DNA of 64,000 bases from Arthrobacter sp. 24S4-2 (GTDB lineage: Bacteria > Actinomycetota > Actinomycetes > Actinomycetales > Micrococcaceae): NCBI RefSeq assembly GCF_005280255.1, contig NZ_CP040018.1, positions 3,658,001 to 3,722,000 of the forward strand, read 5' to 3'. The notes under the pieces are model-generated. The model ran no database searches, was not told the origin of the DNA, and saw only the letters and a program-made list of their open reading frames with translations. Every line of letters begins with the position of its first letter. Position 1 is the stretch's first letter. Shown piece after piece: positions 47,460 through 56,103 of the stretch. Made by a program: the position numbers and the translations under genes.

Positions 47460-47850
47460 TGCCTTCAAGTCTACTGTGACGCGCGGCGACGCTCCGGGCG
47501 TGCGGCCACCGGCTTCGCTGTCGCGTCCGCCGAACTCCAGCGGTGCGAGGAGTTCCACCCTGTCCCTAACCAATGTCAAGCTCCATCTCCACTCTGTCCT
47601 TAGCTGTCCACGCCGTCTTGTCCGCTTCCGGGCTTCCGGCTTCCGGCTTCCGGCTGCCGGGCTTCCGGCTTTCACCGCGAACCCCGCCCGGCGTCCGCAG
47701 GCGCTTCGGGCCGTGGCCAAGCGCGCCCCCTGAGTCATCGGGACCTGCCTTTCACAACCATGTCCGGCGGGCAAATATTCCGCAAAAGTGCAAGACTAGA
47801 ACCGGTTCTCCCGCAGAAGTACCGCGGCTCGTCCACCCAGGAGGAAATTC
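47460..47850. other. Divergent sigR-doxX region
   Basis: The 391-base gap holds the sigma-R type promoter, a perfect 12-base palindrome AGAACCGGTTCT (47798-47809), and short tandem GCTTCCG-type repeats at about 47624-47672. The minus-strand frame across most of it is open and in frame with sigR. Confidence 0.5.
47756..47781 (-). promoter_or_regulatory. Sigma-R type promoter upstream of sigR
   Basis: On the minus strand GGAAT (47781-47777), exactly 18 bases and GTT (47758-47756) match the actinobacterial sigma-R/sigma-H consensus. It would place sigR-rsrA under positive autoregulation, as in Streptomyces. The start lies about 290 bases further on. Confidence 0.7.
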
Positions 47851-48399
47851 ATGTCCTTAGTCCGTTTTCTCGCCCGGCCCATGCTGGCCTCCAGTTTCGT
47901 CCTCGCCGGCCTGGACAAGCTAAAGAATGCGGATGACACTGCGGCGCAGCTGTCCCCGGTACTGCGCCGCGCTGCGGATTCCCTCCCTTTTGCCACTAAC
48001 GAGAAAGTGCTGGCCCGCGTCATCGGCGGCACGCAGGTGGGCGCCGGCGTGCTTTTCGCCCTGGGAAAGTCGGCCCGGCTGGCCGCTTCAGTGCTCGCTG
48101 TCATTTCAGCCCTGAACGCCTTCGTTGAGTGGCGCAGCGCCGACATCACCTCCAAGGAGGGCCGAAACGCCCGCCGCACCCAGCTCCTGAAAAACATCAC
48201 CCTGACCGGGGGCGTCCTGCTGGCCTCCGTGGACACCGCGGGCAAGCCGAGCCTGGCCTGGCGGGCCGAACACCTGGCCGCCGACGCGCGGAAGGGTGCC
48301 AGCCACCTGGCCGCCGACGCCCGGAAAACCACCGGCAAGCAGTGGAAGAAGGCTGACAAGGCTGTCCGCAAAGCCGTGGACCACGCAGCGAAAGCATAG
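47851..48399 (+). CDS. DoxX-family membrane protein
   Basis: The 182-residue protein has a DoxX membrane domain (about 5-125, four helices; FVLAGLDKLKNADD) and a basic, Lys/Ala-rich tail with two HLAADARK repeats. A perfect AGGAGG site stands six bases before the ATG. DoxX in mycobacteria takes part in a membrane oxidoreductase complex against thiol stress. Its divergence from sigR fits that role, but no sigma-R promoter was found on its own strand. Confidence 0.88.
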   Translation: MSLVRFLARPMLASSFVLAGLDKLKNADDTAAQLSPVLRRAADSLPFATNEKVLARVIGGTQVGAGVLFALGKSARLAASVLAVISALNAFVEWRSADITSKEGRNARRTQLLKNITLTGGVLLASVDTAGKPSLAWRAEHLAADARKGASHLAADARKTTGKQWKKADKAVRKAVDHAAKA

Positions 48400-48405
48400 G
48401 CCGGA

Positions 48406-49938
48406 ATGACAGGCTCCGCCCCCACCGCCCCGGTGCCGACAGGCTCCGCCCCCACCGCCCCGGTGCCGACAGGCTCCGCCCCCACCGCCCCGGTGCCGAC
48501 AGGCTCCGCCCCCACCGCCCCGGTGCCGACAGGCTCCGCCCCCACCGCCCCGGTGCCGACAGGCTCCGCCCCCACCGCCCCGGTGCCGTCCGGCACGGTT
48601 GCGGACGGGCCGAACTGGCCCGCGCCGTTCGCCGATGCCCCGGTCAACGCGACGGTCACAGTTCCCGGCTCAAAGTCCCTCACCAACAGGTACCTGGTTC
48701 TCGCCGCCCTGGCCGACGGCCCGTCACGGTTGCGTGCGCCCCTGCATTCGCGCGACTCGGCGCTCATGATCCAGGCCCTTCGCCAGCTGGGCACGGGCAT
48801 CCGGGAAATCCCGGGCGACGGCTCCTTCGGTCCCGACCTTGAGATCACTCCCCTGCGCCAGGACGCCGCGGCGTCGGGCGCCGCCATCGACTGCGGCCTC
48901 GCCGGCACCGTGATGCGCTTCGTGCCCCCGGTGGCGGCGCTCCGCAACGGTGCCACCGTGTTCGACGGCGACCCCCACGCCCGCAAGCGGCCCATGGGCA
49001 CCATCATCGAGGCGCTTTCCGCCCTCGGAGTTGCGGTCCGCGCCGACGACGGTACCCGGCCCTCATCCCTTCCGTTCGCGGTGGCTGGAACCGGCGAAGT
49101 CCGCGGGGGACACCTGGTGATTGATGCCAGCGCGTCATCCCAGTTTGTGTCCGCGCTGCTTCTGGTCGGCGCACGTTTCACTGACGGCCTGCACCTCGAA
49201 CACGTGGGCAAGCCCGTCCCCAGCCTGGACCACATCAACATGACCGTGGCCGTGCTGCGTGAAGTCGGGGTGACCGTGGACGATTCGGTCCCGAACCATT
49301 GGATCGTGGCGCCGGGCCACATCCGCGCTTTCGACCGCCGGATTGAACAGGATCTGTCCAACGCCGGCCCCTTCCTCGCTGCGGCCCTCGCGACCGGCGG
49401 CACTGTCCGCATACCGAACTGGCCCGCCCCCACCACCCAGGTGGGCGACCTGTGGCGCAGCATCCTCACCGACATGGGTGCCACGGTCACTCTGGACAAC
49501 GGCACACTCACTGTCACCGGCGGACCCGAAATCAGGGGCGCGGACTTCTCCGACACCAGCGAGCTTGCACCCACTGTCGCAGCCCTGTGCGCATTGGCCA
49601 CCGGACCGTCGCGGCTGAGCGGCATCGCACACCTCCGCGGTCATGAAACAGACCGGCTCGCCGCCCTGGTCACCGAAATCAACCGTCTTGGCGGGGACGC
49701 CGAGGAGACCGCTGACGGCCTGCTGATCCGTCCCGCGAAGCTTCATGGCGGCGTCGTGCACAGCTATGCGGACCACCGGATGGCCACAGCCGGGGCCATC
49801 CTGGGACTGGCCGTTCCGGGCATCGAGGTGGAAGATATCGGCACCACGTCGAAGACGATGCCGGACTTCCCGCAGTTGTGGGAAGCGATGCTGGCACAGC
49901 AACCTGACCGGCAGACGGAACAGCCCCGTGGGGCGTAG
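48406..49938 (+). CDS. aroA: 3-phosphoshikimate 1-carboxyvinyltransferase with N-terminal decapeptide repeats
   Basis: EPSP synthase joins phosphoenolpyruvate and shikimate-3-phosphate in the aromatic pathway. The 510-residue protein has the N-terminal GSKSLTNRYLVLAALADG, LAGTVMRFVPP near 168, RPMGTIIEAL, and the C-terminal HRMATAGAILGLAVPG. Before the enzyme fold, residues 2-61 are six exact copies of TGSAPTAPVP, encoded by a 30-base tandem repeat. The normal enzyme begins near residue 75. The tail is probably disordered and may vary in copy number between strains. The ribosome site is weak. It starts six bases after doxX ends. Confidence 0.95.
   Translation: MTGSAPTAPVPTGSAPTAPVPTGSAPTAPVPTGSAPTAPVPTGSAPTAPVPTGSAPTAPVPSGTVADGPNWPAPFADAPVNATVTVPGSKSLTNRYLVLAALADGPSRLRAPLHSRDSALMIQALRQLGTGIREIPGDGSFGPDLEITPLRQDAAASGAAIDCGLAGTVMRFVPPVAALRNGATVFDGDPHARKRPMGTIIEALSALGVAVRADDGTRPSSLPFAVAGTGEVRGGHLVIDASASSQFVSALLLVGARFTDGLHLEHVGKPVPSLDHINMTVAVLREVGVTVDDSVPNHWIVAPGHIRAFDRRIEQDLSNAGPFLAAALATGGTVRIPNWPAPTTQVGDLWRSILTDMGATVTLDNGTLTVTGGPEIRGADFSDTSELAPTVAALCALATGPSRLSGIAHLRGHETDRLAALVTEINRLGGDAEETADGLLIRPAKLHGGVVHSYADHRMATAGAILGLAVPGIEVEDIGTTSKTMPDFPQLWEAMLAQQPDRQTEQPRGA
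48409..48588 (+). repeat. Six-copy 30-base minisatellite inside aroA
   Basis: Six identical 30-base units, each encoding TGSAPTAPVP, lie in frame directly after the aroA start codon. A unit of 30 keeps the frame whatever the copy number. Confidence 0.98.
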
Positions 49939-51043
49939 TACCGGTTCCTGGGACGAATCCGATATCCGGATCCGTCCCAACAAGAAGGGTTCGCGTCCCC
50001 GGACCAAGGACCGGCCCAGCTATGACGACGCCGTCACCGGCCGCATCATCACCGTGGACCGCGGACGCTACACGGCGGTCGTTGGCGAAGACACCGGACA
50101 CGAACGCACTGTCATCGCCGCCCGGGCGCGCGAACTGCGCCGTTCGCCGGTGGTCGCCGGCGATTTCGTGTCCCTTGTCGGCGATGTCTCCGGGGCACCG
50201 GACACGCTGGCCCGCCTCGTCAGGATCCAGGACCGCCGCACGCTCCTGCGGCGCAGCGCCGATGACACCGACCCCATCGAGCGCGCTGTCGTCGCAAACG
50301 CCGACCAGCTGGTAGTGGTGGTGGCCGCAGCCAACCCGGAACCGCGCACCGGCTTCATCGACCGCGCCCTCGTGGCGGCCTACGACGCTGGCATCGAGCC
50401 GTTGCTGCTCGTCACCAAGGCGGACGTCAAGGATCCCACCGAGCTCCTGTCGAACTACCGGCACCTTGATTTCCCGGTGATCATCAGCAGGACAGCCGAT
50501 GCCGCGGCCTCCGGAATCGACGCACGCTCCGACGACGGACTGTCCGCACGTCTCGACAGCGATGCCGTCTCGGAGCTGCGCACCCACCTCAACGGCAAGG
50601 TCACAGTCATGCTGGGCCATTCGGGTGTGGGCAAGTCCACCATGGTCAACGCCCTCACGGGCGCTGAGCGCGCCACCGGCGGCGTCAACGCCGTCACGGG
50701 GCGCGGCCGGCACACCTCGTCGTCGGCCCTAGCCCTGCGGATCAGTGACGCACCTGCCGGGAGCTGGATCATCGACACACCGGGCATCCGCTCCTTTGGC
50801 CTGGCGCACGTGGATCCGGACCGGATCCTGCGGTCCTTCCCCGATCTGGAACCCGGCACCGACGCCTGCGAACGCGGCTGCAAACACGATGCCTCAGCGA
50901 TCAACTGCGGTGTGGATGCCTGGGTCGCCGAAGGACACGCCGGCCCGTCCGGCGAGGCGCGGCTGGCCTCACTCCGCCGCCTGCTGGGCACCGATCCAAG
51001 GATGGAAGCGCAGGAAGCCAAGGAGCTGGGCATCGTTTCCTAG
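49928..51043 (+). CDS. rsgA: Ribosome small subunit-dependent GTPase A
   Basis: RsgA helps mature the 30S subunit. The 371-residue circularly permuted GTPase shows an N-terminal OB-fold, then G4 (TKAD, near 162), G1 GHSGVGKST (near 232) and G3 DTPG (near 282), and a C-terminal zinc knuckle (CERGCKH, near 315). The GTG start at 49928 overlaps the aroA end by 11 bases; the longer open frame is an aroA shadow. Residue order confirms the permuted family. Confidence 0.94.
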   Translation: MGRSTGSWDESDIRIRPNKKGSRPRTKDRPSYDDAVTGRIITVDRGRYTAVVGEDTGHERTVIAARARELRRSPVVAGDFVSLVGDVSGAPDTLARLVRIQDRRTLLRRSADDTDPIERAVVANADQLVVVVAAANPEPRTGFIDRALVAAYDAGIEPLLLVTKADVKDPTELLSNYRHLDFPVIISRTADAAASGIDARSDDGLSARLDSDAVSELRTHLNGKVTVMLGHSGVGKSTMVNALTGAERATGGVNAVTGRGRHTSSSALALRISDAPAGSWIIDTPGIRSFGLAHVDPDRILRSFPDLEPGTDACERGCKHDASAINCGVDAWVAEGHAGPSGEARLASLRRLLGTDPRMEAQEAKELGIVS

Positions 51044-51133
51044 GGCGGTTTCCTAGTGCGGTTCACCCCCGGGGAGCACGGTACAGAACGCGGCGTCCCA
51101 GCCGGCCGGCCGCATAGACGGTAGTTTGGAACC

Positions 51134-51970
51134 ATGACCCAACCCGCTTCCAGCTACAACGATGACCTCCGCCTGGCCCATGTCCTGGCTGACTCTGTCG
51201 ATTCCCAGACAATGAGCCGCTTCAAGGCACTGGATCTTCAGGTTGAAACCAAGCCGGACCTGACGCCAGTGACGGATGCGGACAAGGCCGCCGAAGAGTC
51301 CATCCGCGGGCAGCTCTCCCGTTCCCGTCCCCGCGACGCCGTCCTCGGTGAAGAGTTCGGCAGCTCCGGGCACGGTTCCCGCCGCTGGATCATTGATCCG
51401 ATCGACGGCACCAAGAACTTCATCCGCGGCGTGCCCGTCTGGGCCACCCTGATCGCCCTCGTCGACGAGGGCGAACCGGTGGTCGGGCTGGTCAGCGCAC
51501 CCGCACTGGGCAAGCGCTGGTGGGCCGCCAAGGGCGCCGGCGCCTACATGGGGCGGTCCCTTGCTGCTGCAACGCGCCTGAAAGTCTCCAACGTTTCCAA
51601 CCTTTCGGACGCGTCGCTTTCCTACTCGAGCCTGGGCGGCTGGAAGGAACGCGGCAACCTCGACGAGTTCCTTGGCCTCACCGAGGAAGTGTGGCGGACC
51701 CGCGCCTACGGCGACTTCTGGTCCTATTGCATGGTGGCCGAAGGATCGGTGGACATCGCATGCGAGCCGGAGCTGAACCTCTACGACATGGCCGCCCTCG
51801 TCCCGATCGTCACCGAAGCCGGCGGCCGCTTCACCTCGCTGGAAGGGGTGGACGGACCCTTCGGCGGAAACGCGCTGGCCACAAACTCGATCCTGCACTC
51901 CGAAGTCCTTAAACGGCTGAATCCGGACCTTGACGACCTCCTCCAGGGAGGACCGGCTCCGGAACACTGA
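51134..51970 (+). CDS. hisN: Histidinol-phosphatase (inositol monophosphatase type)
   Basis: The 278-residue magnesium-dependent phosphatase has GEEFG near 71 and DPIDGTKNF near 87-95, with the second metal site in ACEPELNLYDMAAL near 205. The actinobacterial HisN group takes histidinol phosphate in histidine synthesis. Substrate is assigned by family, not by context. TAGTTT six bases before the ATG suggests a leaderless transcript. Confidence 0.88.
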   Translation: MTQPASSYNDDLRLAHVLADSVDSQTMSRFKALDLQVETKPDLTPVTDADKAAEESIRGQLSRSRPRDAVLGEEFGSSGHGSRRWIIDPIDGTKNFIRGVPVWATLIALVDEGEPVVGLVSAPALGKRWWAAKGAGAYMGRSLAAATRLKVSNVSNLSDASLSYSSLGGWKERGNLDEFLGLTEEVWRTRAYGDFWSYCMVAEGSVDIACEPELNLYDMAALVPIVTEAGGRFTSLEGVDGPFGGNALATNSILHSEVLKRLNPDLDDLLQGGPAPEH

Positions 51971-52009
51971 CCTTCCGGAGGGCGCGGTGGAATCGACAGC
52001 GCGCAGAAT

Positions 52010-52054
52010 AAACGACGGCGGGATCCCCTCTGATAGGGGATCCCGCCGTCGTTT
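52010..52054 (+). terminator. Terminator of hisN
   Basis: A perfect 20-pair hairpin (52010-52029 with 52035-52054; core ACGACGGCGGGATCCCC) with a CTGAT loop ends in GTTTG. It stands 39 bases after the hisN stop. Confidence 0.93.
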
Positions 52055-52152
52055 GTTCGGCAAGTTCCCCGTTTTTCCACCGCGCGTAACAAACTGCTTA
52101 ATAATGCCCGCGACTTTCCCCGGGCAACGCTGATGTCCTAGGCTTTTCAGCA

Positions 52153-52251
52153 GGTCACGAGTGCCAGCGCTAAACCCCGGTTTGCTGGCCGGCAACCCTC
52201 CATTCGCGGTGGGGTGCCCCGGGTGACGACCAGGCCGGTCCGGAACGGACC
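52153..52251 (+). promoter_or_regulatory. SAM-IV riboswitch
   Basis: The leader carries the SAM-I-clan core as in the actinobacterial SAM-IV class: P1 GGTC (52153-52156)/GACC (52228-52231), the ACGAGTGCCAGC block, GCCAGC/GCTGGC, GGCAACCCTCC and GGGGTGCCCCGGGTGA. A further hairpin, GGTCCG-GAA-CGGACC (52237-52251), follows P1. It should bind S-adenosylmethionine and repress the downstream gene. Confidence 0.88.
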
Positions 52252-52261
52252 CGGCAAGCGC

Positions 52262-52300
52262 GGATCCCCGGAATGCGGGGTCCTTTACAGTAAGGTCCCC
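52262..52300 (+). promoter_or_regulatory. Riboswitch expression platform that can hide the ribosome site
   Basis: Two hairpins share GGGGTCC (52277-52283). Hairpin A pairs 52262-52270 with 52276-52283. Hairpin B pairs GGGG-T-CCTT (52277-52285) with AAGG-T-CCCC (52292-52300), burying the AAGG ribosome site. Only one can form, which suggests control of translation. Confidence 0.65.
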
Positions 52301-53728
52301 ATGACTACTGCCACTTTCCCCGCAAACCACCGCACCAAGACGGGCTCTGCCCCCGGACTCCTGGACGAACGGTTTGCGGTGGCCCTGCGCCCGCTGTCGG
52401 CCGTCACCGGCGCCGAGATCCAGGCGCCACTGATCCAGGGCGGTCACGTGCGTTACGCCAACCTGGACTACGGGGCCTCCGCCCCGGCCCTGTCCGTCGT
52501 GTCGGCCTACCTGAATGAAATCCTGCCCTACTACGCCAGCGTGCACCGCGGCGCCGGCTACGCCTCACAGATCAGCACCTCGGTCTACGAAAACTCCCGG
52601 AACATCGTCCGGACCTTCGTTAGCGGCAGGCCTGACGATTCCGTGATCTTCACCAGGAACACCACGGATTCCCTGAATCTGCTGGCCGGCTGCCTGCCCG
52701 TTTCAGACGGCCGGCACACCGGCGAAGTGCTCTACCTCGACATCGAACACCACGCCAACCTTCTCCCCTGGCAAGGTGTGCCGCACCGCAGCGTCGTTGC
52801 CGCCCCCACACTCAGCGCCACCATCGAGAGCCTGCGCACCGAACTCCGCCAAGGGGACATCAGCCTGCTCGCGGTAACGGGCGCCTCCAACGTCACCGGC
52901 GAAATCCTTCCGATCCGCGAGCTGGCGGCCCTGGCCCACGAACACGGCGCCCGGATTGTTGTTGACGCGGCGCAGCTGGCCCCTCACCGCCGCATCAACA
53001 TCGCAGCGGACGACGTCGACTACCTCGCCTTCTCGGGCCACAAGCTGTACGCGCCCTTCGGCTCCGGCGTACTGGTCGGCCGGCCGGACTGGCTCGACGC
53101 CGGCACCCCCCACCTTGCAGGCGGCGGCGCCGTGCGGGAGGCCAGGCTGGACTCTGTCAGCTGGACCACCGGACCGGCACGGCACGAGGGCGGCTCGCCC
53201 AACGTGCTCGGCGCCGCCACGCTGGCCCGCGCCACGCAGGTCATCGGGGCCCTCGACCAGGAACTGTGGCACGCCCACGAAACCGCCATCCGGTCCTTCC
53301 TCGTTGAGGGCTTGCGGAAGATCGACGGCGTGACTGTCCACCAGATTTTCAGCGACACGGACCAGGCCGCGGACACCATTGGTGTTGTGAACTTCTCCGT
53401 CGAGGGCTACGACGCCGGCCTCGTGGCGGCCTACCTTTCGGCCGAACACGGCGTGGGCCTTCGCGACGGCCGCTTCTGCGCCCACCCGCTGCTCAAGCGC
53501 CTTGGCCTGCCTTCCGGCTCGCTGCGGGCAAGCTTCGGCGTCGGGTCCAGGCTGGAAGATGCACAGCGCCTGCTTGCCGGCATCGAAGAACTCCGCCGGA
53601 CCGGACTTGGCTGGGATTATGTGGTGGACTCGGGCCGCTGGGTTCCGGCCAACGACACCCGCACCTACCCGGACTGGGCACCGAACACGCCCGGCACCGC
53701 CGGCGCGGCGCCCTGCACCGAGGACTAA
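52301..53728 (+). CDS. Class V aminotransferase-fold PLP enzyme (cysteine desulfurase-like)
   Basis: The 475-residue fold-type I PLP enzyme resembles cysteine desulfurases. The cofactor lysine is in SGHKLYAPFG near 246, HHANLLPW near 150 stacks on PLP, and VDAAQLAPH holds the Asp. The usual mobile catalytic Cys loop of SufS/IscS is not obvious; RDGRFCAHPLL near 390 is the nearest Cys. ATG at 52301 follows AAGGTCCCC, which the riboswitch can sequester. Control by SAM points to sulfur or methionine metabolism, but the substrate is unknown. Confidence 0.88.
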   Translation: MTTATFPANHRTKTGSAPGLLDERFAVALRPLSAVTGAEIQAPLIQGGHVRYANLDYGASAPALSVVSAYLNEILPYYASVHRGAGYASQISTSVYENSRNIVRTFVSGRPDDSVIFTRNTTDSLNLLAGCLPVSDGRHTGEVLYLDIEHHANLLPWQGVPHRSVVAAPTLSATIESLRTELRQGDISLLAVTGASNVTGEILPIRELAALAHEHGARIVVDAAQLAPHRRINIAADDVDYLAFSGHKLYAPFGSGVLVGRPDWLDAGTPHLAGGGAVREARLDSVSWTTGPARHEGGSPNVLGAATLARATQVIGALDQELWHAHETAIRSFLVEGLRKIDGVTVHQIFSDTDQAADTIGVVNFSVEGYDAGLVAAYLSAEHGVGLRDGRFCAHPLLKRLGLPSGSLRASFGVGSRLEDAQRLLAGIEELRRTGLGWDYVVDSGRWVPANDTRTYPDWAPNTPGTAGAAPCTED

Positions 53729-53739
53729 ACGCGGTTCGG

Positions 53740-53786
53740 AGCTTTCCCCGGCTCCCCGGCGGTGAAGGGGACCGGAACGGGGAGCT
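53740..53786 (+). terminator. Possible terminator after the class V aminotransferase
   Basis: AGCT-TT-CCCC pairs with GGGG-AGCT around an inner CCCC/GGGG stem. There is a weak T-run. It fits the end of the riboswitch-controlled gene. Confidence 0.35.
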
Positions 53787-53840
53787 ACTTGCGGTAAATT
53801 CGAGGGGTAAGAAATCACGCCTGCCCGAAGGAGACTGCAC

Positions 53841-54614
53841 GTGGCACGGGGAGGCCCCAAACTGCATCACACACGCCGTCACGAGCTCGGCCGGAGCTTC
53901 CAGGGCGGCGGCGAGCACTATGACCGGGTGCGCCCCGGCTACCCTGCGGACTCCGCAGACTGGCTTGTAGGCAGCATCGGCAGGACAGCCGGGGTTGCCG
54001 ACGCCGCGGACATCGGGGCGGGGACCGGAAAATTCACCGCCCTGCTTGTTGAACGCGGACTGGCTGTCTCAGCCGTGGACCCGTCAACGGACATGCTCAC
54101 CCAACTGCGGTTCTCCCTTCCGGGAGTTCCCGCGACGGAGGGCACCGCAGAGGACACCGGACTCCCGGACCGTGCGTTCGACGTCGTCAGCGTTGCCCAG
54201 GCGTGGCACTGGTGCGACCCCATTCGGGCCAGTACGGAGCTTGCCCGCATCCTCCGCCCCGGCGGTGTGCTGGGGCTGGTCTGGAACCAGCTGGACACGT
54301 CGGTGCCCTGGGTGCACCGGCTCTCCCGGATCATGCATGCCGGGGATGTCCACAAACCGGACTTCCGGCCGGCAGTGGGGCCTGAATTTACCGGGCTGGA
54401 GAGCCATCTGACCCGCTGGGAGGATCCGGTGACCACCGAAGACATCGTGGAACTGGCCAAGTCGCGCAGCTACTACCTCGCTGCCGGTGAGCTCACCCGG
54501 GCGAAGGTCCGTGCCAACCTGGACTGGTACCTCCACGACCACCTGGCCCACTCCCGCGGGGAAGCCATCGGACTCCCCTACCTGACCCAGACGTGGCGGG
54601 CTTTCAAGGCATGA
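53841..54614 (+). CDS. Class I SAM-dependent methyltransferase
   Basis: The 257-residue methyltransferase has the SAM loop ADIGAGTGKFTALL near 54, VDPSTDML near 77 and AQAWHWCDP near 118. Small molecules are the usual targets of this type; the substrate is not predictable. GTG at 53841 follows AAGGAG. Confidence 0.88.
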   Translation: MARGGPKLHHTRRHELGRSFQGGGEHYDRVRPGYPADSADWLVGSIGRTAGVADAADIGAGTGKFTALLVERGLAVSAVDPSTDMLTQLRFSLPGVPATEGTAEDTGLPDRAFDVVSVAQAWHWCDPIRASTELARILRPGGVLGLVWNQLDTSVPWVHRLSRIMHAGDVHKPDFRPAVGPEFTGLESHLTRWEDPVTTEDIVELAKSRSYYLAAGELTRAKVRANLDWYLHDHLAHSRGEAIGLPYLTQTWRAFKA

Positions 54615-54645
54615 GTCCCGTAACCAACGCGGTAGGCTTGGACTC

Positions 54646-55359
54646 GTGAAGACCAGCGCGCCCTCCTCCTCCATCGAGGACTACGTCAAGGTCATCTATT
54701 CCTTCACGGAGTGGCAGGACAAGCCAATCACGTCCTCACAGCTGGCCCAGCGGCTGGGCGTGGCCAACTCCTCGGTCTCGGAAATGGTCCGCAAGCTCAA
54801 GGACCAGGGGCTGGTTGACCACAAGCCCTACAGTGCCATCACGCTCACGGCCGACGGCATCCGCCTGGCGCTGTCCATGGTCCGGCGGCACCGCCTCATC
54901 GAGACTTACCTTGTCCAGGAGCTCGGCTACAGCTGGGACGAGGTCCATGATGAGGCCGAGTTGCTGGAACATGCCGTATCAGACACTTTCATTGAGCGGA
55001 TGGCCGGCAAGCTGGGCAACCCGCTCCGCGACCCGCATGGCGATCCCATCCCCGCGGCGGACGGAACCGTCCAGGTGCCCCATGCCCATCGCATGAGCGA
55101 ACTCGACGAGGGCCACCACGGCAGGATCACCAGGATCAGCGACGAAAATCCCGCGCTCCTGCGCTACCTTGCCGCCCAGGAGATCGACCTCGACGCCGAC
55201 ATCGAAGTTGTCGGCCGCAAGCCCTTCGGCGGAGCGCTCGTGGTCCGGATCGGCTCGGGCGGCACCGGCCGCGAATTCGACCTCGCCGATGAGGTCACAT
55301 CGGCGCTGTGGGTGCATAGCGACACAGCTCATGCCGGGTGCCGGCTGGCCGATGCCTGA
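54646..55359 (+). CDS. DtxR/MntR-family metal-dependent repressor
   Basis: The 237-residue metalloregulator has an N-terminal winged helix (about 5-70; LGVANSSVSEMVRKLKDQGLV), a metal-binding and dimerisation domain (about 75-140; RRHRLIETYLVQ, HDEAELLEHAVSD), and a C-terminal SH3-like domain. Manganese sensing (MntR) is more likely than iron from the family branch, but it is not certain. TAGGCT seven bases before the GTG marks a leaderless start. Confidence 0.9.
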   Translation: MKTSAPSSSIEDYVKVIYSFTEWQDKPITSSQLAQRLGVANSSVSEMVRKLKDQGLVDHKPYSAITLTADGIRLALSMVRRHRLIETYLVQELGYSWDEVHDEAELLEHAVSDTFIERMAGKLGNPLRDPHGDPIPAADGTVQVPHAHRMSELDEGHHGRITRISDENPALLRYLAAQEIDLDADIEVVGRKPFGGALVVRIGSGGTGREFDLADEVTSALWVHSDTAHAGCRLADA

Positions 55360-55587
55360 TTGAGGGCCCCCGGATGAGTCCGGCCGCGGGTCCGGGCTGG
55401 TTTGGCGTGGCAGGGGGGCCCTGCCCAGGTTTTCCATCGACGCGTGATTCGCCCACCACGGCGGAACGCGGCGGCACTGGCCTTGGGCCGCCGGTGACCT
55501 GACCACGTTCGGTTCCTGGCCCACGGGCACGGCGTCCCGACGACAGCACGGATTCGAAGCGGCGCCGGATCCCGTATCGTTTAACGA

Positions 55588-55959
55588 ATGGTTACGCGAC
55601 GTGAAGCAGCTCAGATCCTTGATATTCCGCTGGAGATGGCGCACCGTCACGGCATCCCGTCCAGGCTCTCGGAGGCCGAACTCTCCGAGCTCCTGGACAA
55701 TCCCCCTGCATGGCTGGTCCAGTCCAAAGCCAACCGGACGGGCAAGCGGCCAGTGTGGGTCCAGCTGACCTGCGCCGTCTGCGGCTTCTCGGAAGCCGCA
55801 AGGCCCAAGAAGTGGTGGCCAACATTTACGTATGTCTGCTGCGCCCACCACGCGCCGGACGATATGCCTCCGGTCATACCGGGCCTGATCCGCAGCGAAT
55901 ACGAGGGAATCGGCAGCCGGTTCGTCGGCATTGCCGACGTCGAGGTCCCCGGTTCCTGA
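55588..55959 (+). CDS. Uncharacterised protein with a Cys-rich centre
   Basis: The 123-residue protein has an N-terminal helix-turn-helix-like segment (REAAQILDIPLEMAHRHGIP) and a Cys/His cluster (CAVCG and CCAHH) that may bind zinc. It was not assigned to a named family. TATCGT seven bases before the ATG suggests a leaderless transcript. Confidence 0.7.
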   Translation: MVTRREAAQILDIPLEMAHRHGIPSRLSEAELSELLDNPPAWLVQSKANRTGKRPVWVQLTCAVCGFSEAARPKKWWPTFTYVCCAHHAPDDMPPVIPGLIRSEYEGIGSRFVGIADVEVPGS

Positions 55960-56103
55960 CGGCCCGGACAGTCTGGCGGTTGTACCGACTCCCGGACGGG
56001 TTGCACCCCGAAGCCGGCCATGATGCCAGTTTCATTCACGACAAAACAGGCGTACCTTACAAGCACGGGGCCTATTCCAGGCTCCGACGTTAGGGAGGGC
56101 GAC

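Noticed and set aside
48409..48588. Possible CRISPR-like array
   Set aside because: The units are contiguous 30-base copies with no spacers and are in frame within aroA.
47796..49625. 609-residue minus-strand frame across doxX and aroA
   Set aside because: It is a shadow of aroA, including the mirrored decapeptide repeat, with no recognisable domain.
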